From Prolixibacteraceae bacterium UBA5740 (lineage in GTDB: Bacteria > Bacteroidota > Bacteroidia > Bacteroidales > Prolixibacteraceae), in assembly GCA_002419285.1 (NCBI GenBank), contig DIFU01000109.1:1-13813 (forward strand): a stretch of 13,813 nt of DNA, given 5' to 3'. Positions 12,873-13,813 of the stretch are shown here, in pieces. The position numbers and the translations under genes were made by a program. Under the pieces are notes generated by a model. That model worked only from the letters and a program-made list of their open reading frames with translations. It searched no databases and was not told the DNA's origin. The stretch's first letter is position 1, and each line of letters begins with the position of its first letter.

Positions 12873-13813
12873 TGCTTCCGGTCGAACTGAAACCAGAACC
12901 GTGTATTTCCGGGATATTGCCAGCTGGTTTCTGCCATCGGCCTGAAAATTGTCTGGTGATTCCCATACATTCCATCGTGGAAATAGGAAGCCGACAGGTA
13001 AGCTTCCGGACAAAAATCTGACTCTGATGGTGCAGGCGATGGCACCTCATCCAGCCAGACGATATTGCGTGACGATGGCTCTGCCATGAACTGGCGCTGG
13101 CTGATATCATCGACACTCATCAGGTAGGGGCCGTATAAAAGAGCAGCCTGAACTCCCGAAGGTGCGTTCTCCCAGTCATACAACTCTCCCGAACGGGTTA
13201 CCAGACTGAGCCGGTATTCCATCCGTATCTCAAACCGGTCGCCCTTTTTGACAGGACCCGCATCCACATAGCCGTCAGCCAGGGTATTGACCTCCATTTC
13301 TGATCCATTCTTCAGCATCTGAAATGATTCTGCCCACGAAGGTTTCCTGACATGCAGGGAAGTCCCGGAGGCAGCTTCGGTCACCTCAAGCATGTACCCC
13401 GGCTCCTTCTGCCCTGTCCGGTTTATGCTGACCGTTGCCTCTTCTCCTCCGAAGGTTCCTTCAAGGAATAAGTTTACGCGACAAGCATTTTCCTTACAGG
13501 TCACACAATGCCCCTGGGTCTCATGCAAACCCCTGATTCCATGAAAATTGCAGCACCACCAGGCGTAACCGACGTTGTCGGAGGCTACAAATCCAACACC
13601 CCGGTCAATATGGTGATGGCCAAAATCGCCTGTTTCAAACTGATTGAAGAAGAAATGGTTGAGAAGGCATTTCTCCGCCAGCTCAAGGTATTTTGAATCT
13701 TCGGTTACTTCCCAAAGCTTAAATGCCACAAACAGGAAATCTACTTCCGAACAGCCTTCATCCCTGTAGGAATGGCCTTCGCGGGGCTCCCCAAAAAACT
13801 CGGCAACGCCTCC
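12869..13813 (-). CDS. GH127-like beta-L-arabinofuranosidase family protein (5' end outside window)
   Basis: The reading frame is open to the right edge, so 314 C-terminal residues are visible and the start is missing. The fragment resembles glycoside hydrolase family 127, which removes beta-L-arabinofuranose from plant-type glycans with a zinc-bound cysteine nucleophile. E-G-C near the start of the fragment (in RDEGCSEVDFL) and the CC pair in AWWCCNFHG match the family's Glu/Cys and Cys-Cys zinc ligands. The second half is beta-sandwich-like (SLHVRKPSWA, KKGDRFEIRM, ALLYGPYLM), as in GH127 C-terminal domains. The substrate cannot be set from this piece, since related families act on other sugars. 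It overlaps the MetH-reactivation-like gene by ATGA. No SusC/SusD genes are in view. Confidence 0.8.
   Translation of the reverse strand, partial: GGVAEFFGEPREGHSYRDEGCSEVDFLFVAFKLWEVTEDSKYLELAEKCLLNHFFFNQFETGDFGHHHIDRGVGFVASDNVGYAWWCCNFHGIRGLHETQGHCVTCKENACRVNLFLEGTFGGEEATVSINRTGQKEPGYMLEVTEAASGTSLHVRKPSWAESFQMLKNGSEMEVNTLADGYVDAGPVKKGDRFEIRMEYRLSLVTRSGELYDWENAPSGVQAALLYGPYLMSVDDISQRQFMAEPSSRNIVWLDEVPSPAPSESDFCPEAYLSASYFHDGMYGNHQTIFRPMAETSWQYPGNTRFWFQFDRKQ

Noticed and set aside
12873..13013. 47-codon N-terminal extension of the MetH-reactivation-like gene (TTG start)
   Set aside because: It overlaps the hydrolase coding sequence and resembles no part of the family. The ATG at 12872 gives the expected length and an ATGA overlap.

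Overview
The window reads as part of a chromosome from the Bacteroidota (Bacteroidales or Marinilabiliales type). The basis is the gene content: a DUF4382 lipoprotein, small outer-membrane beta-barrels, a Bacteroidota-style HPt motif, two promoters with the TAnnTTTG -7 element, and start codons mostly without strong Shine-Dalgarno sites. No RNA gene, insertion sequence, prophage or CRISPR array was seen. Apart from a short gene end at the left edge, every convincing gene lies on the minus strand, so transcription runs from right to left.

Right edge (about 12160-13813): the 3' part of a GH127-like beta-L-arabinofuranosidase overlaps by ATGA a free-standing protein resembling the reactivation domain of cobalamin-dependent methionine synthase. 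Next comes a small, very acidic protein of unknown function (11558-11929) with its own terminator and phased A-tracts upstream.

Centre (about 5000-11360): an envelope and signalling cluster. In order of transcription it holds a small beta-barrel protein, a hybrid histidine kinase (sensor, HisKA, HATPase, receiver, HPt), a glycine-zipper/OmpA lipoprotein, a second beta-barrel, and an NtrC-type sigma-54 activator with an intact GAFTGA motif. Upstream of the first beta-barrel there is a good sigma-54-type -24/-12 element, and behind it two near-identical palindromic sites exactly 50 bp apart. A shorter copy of that palindrome lies upstream of the next operon. I infer a possible loop: kinase, phosphorelay, sigma-54 activator, then outer-membrane genes that include the kinase operon itself. 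This is the most interesting hypothesis in the window.

Left part (about 1-4860): a two-gene operon for a tiny coiled-coil lipoprotein and a membrane-anchored coiled-coil protein, then a DUF4382 lipoprotein, phosphoglycerate mutase GpmI (glycolysis) and a cysteine-rich DUF3109 protein. Intrinsic terminators after gpmI and after the DUF4382 gene separate these units. The far left holds the C-terminal end of a plus-strand gene that converges on the DUF3109 gene.
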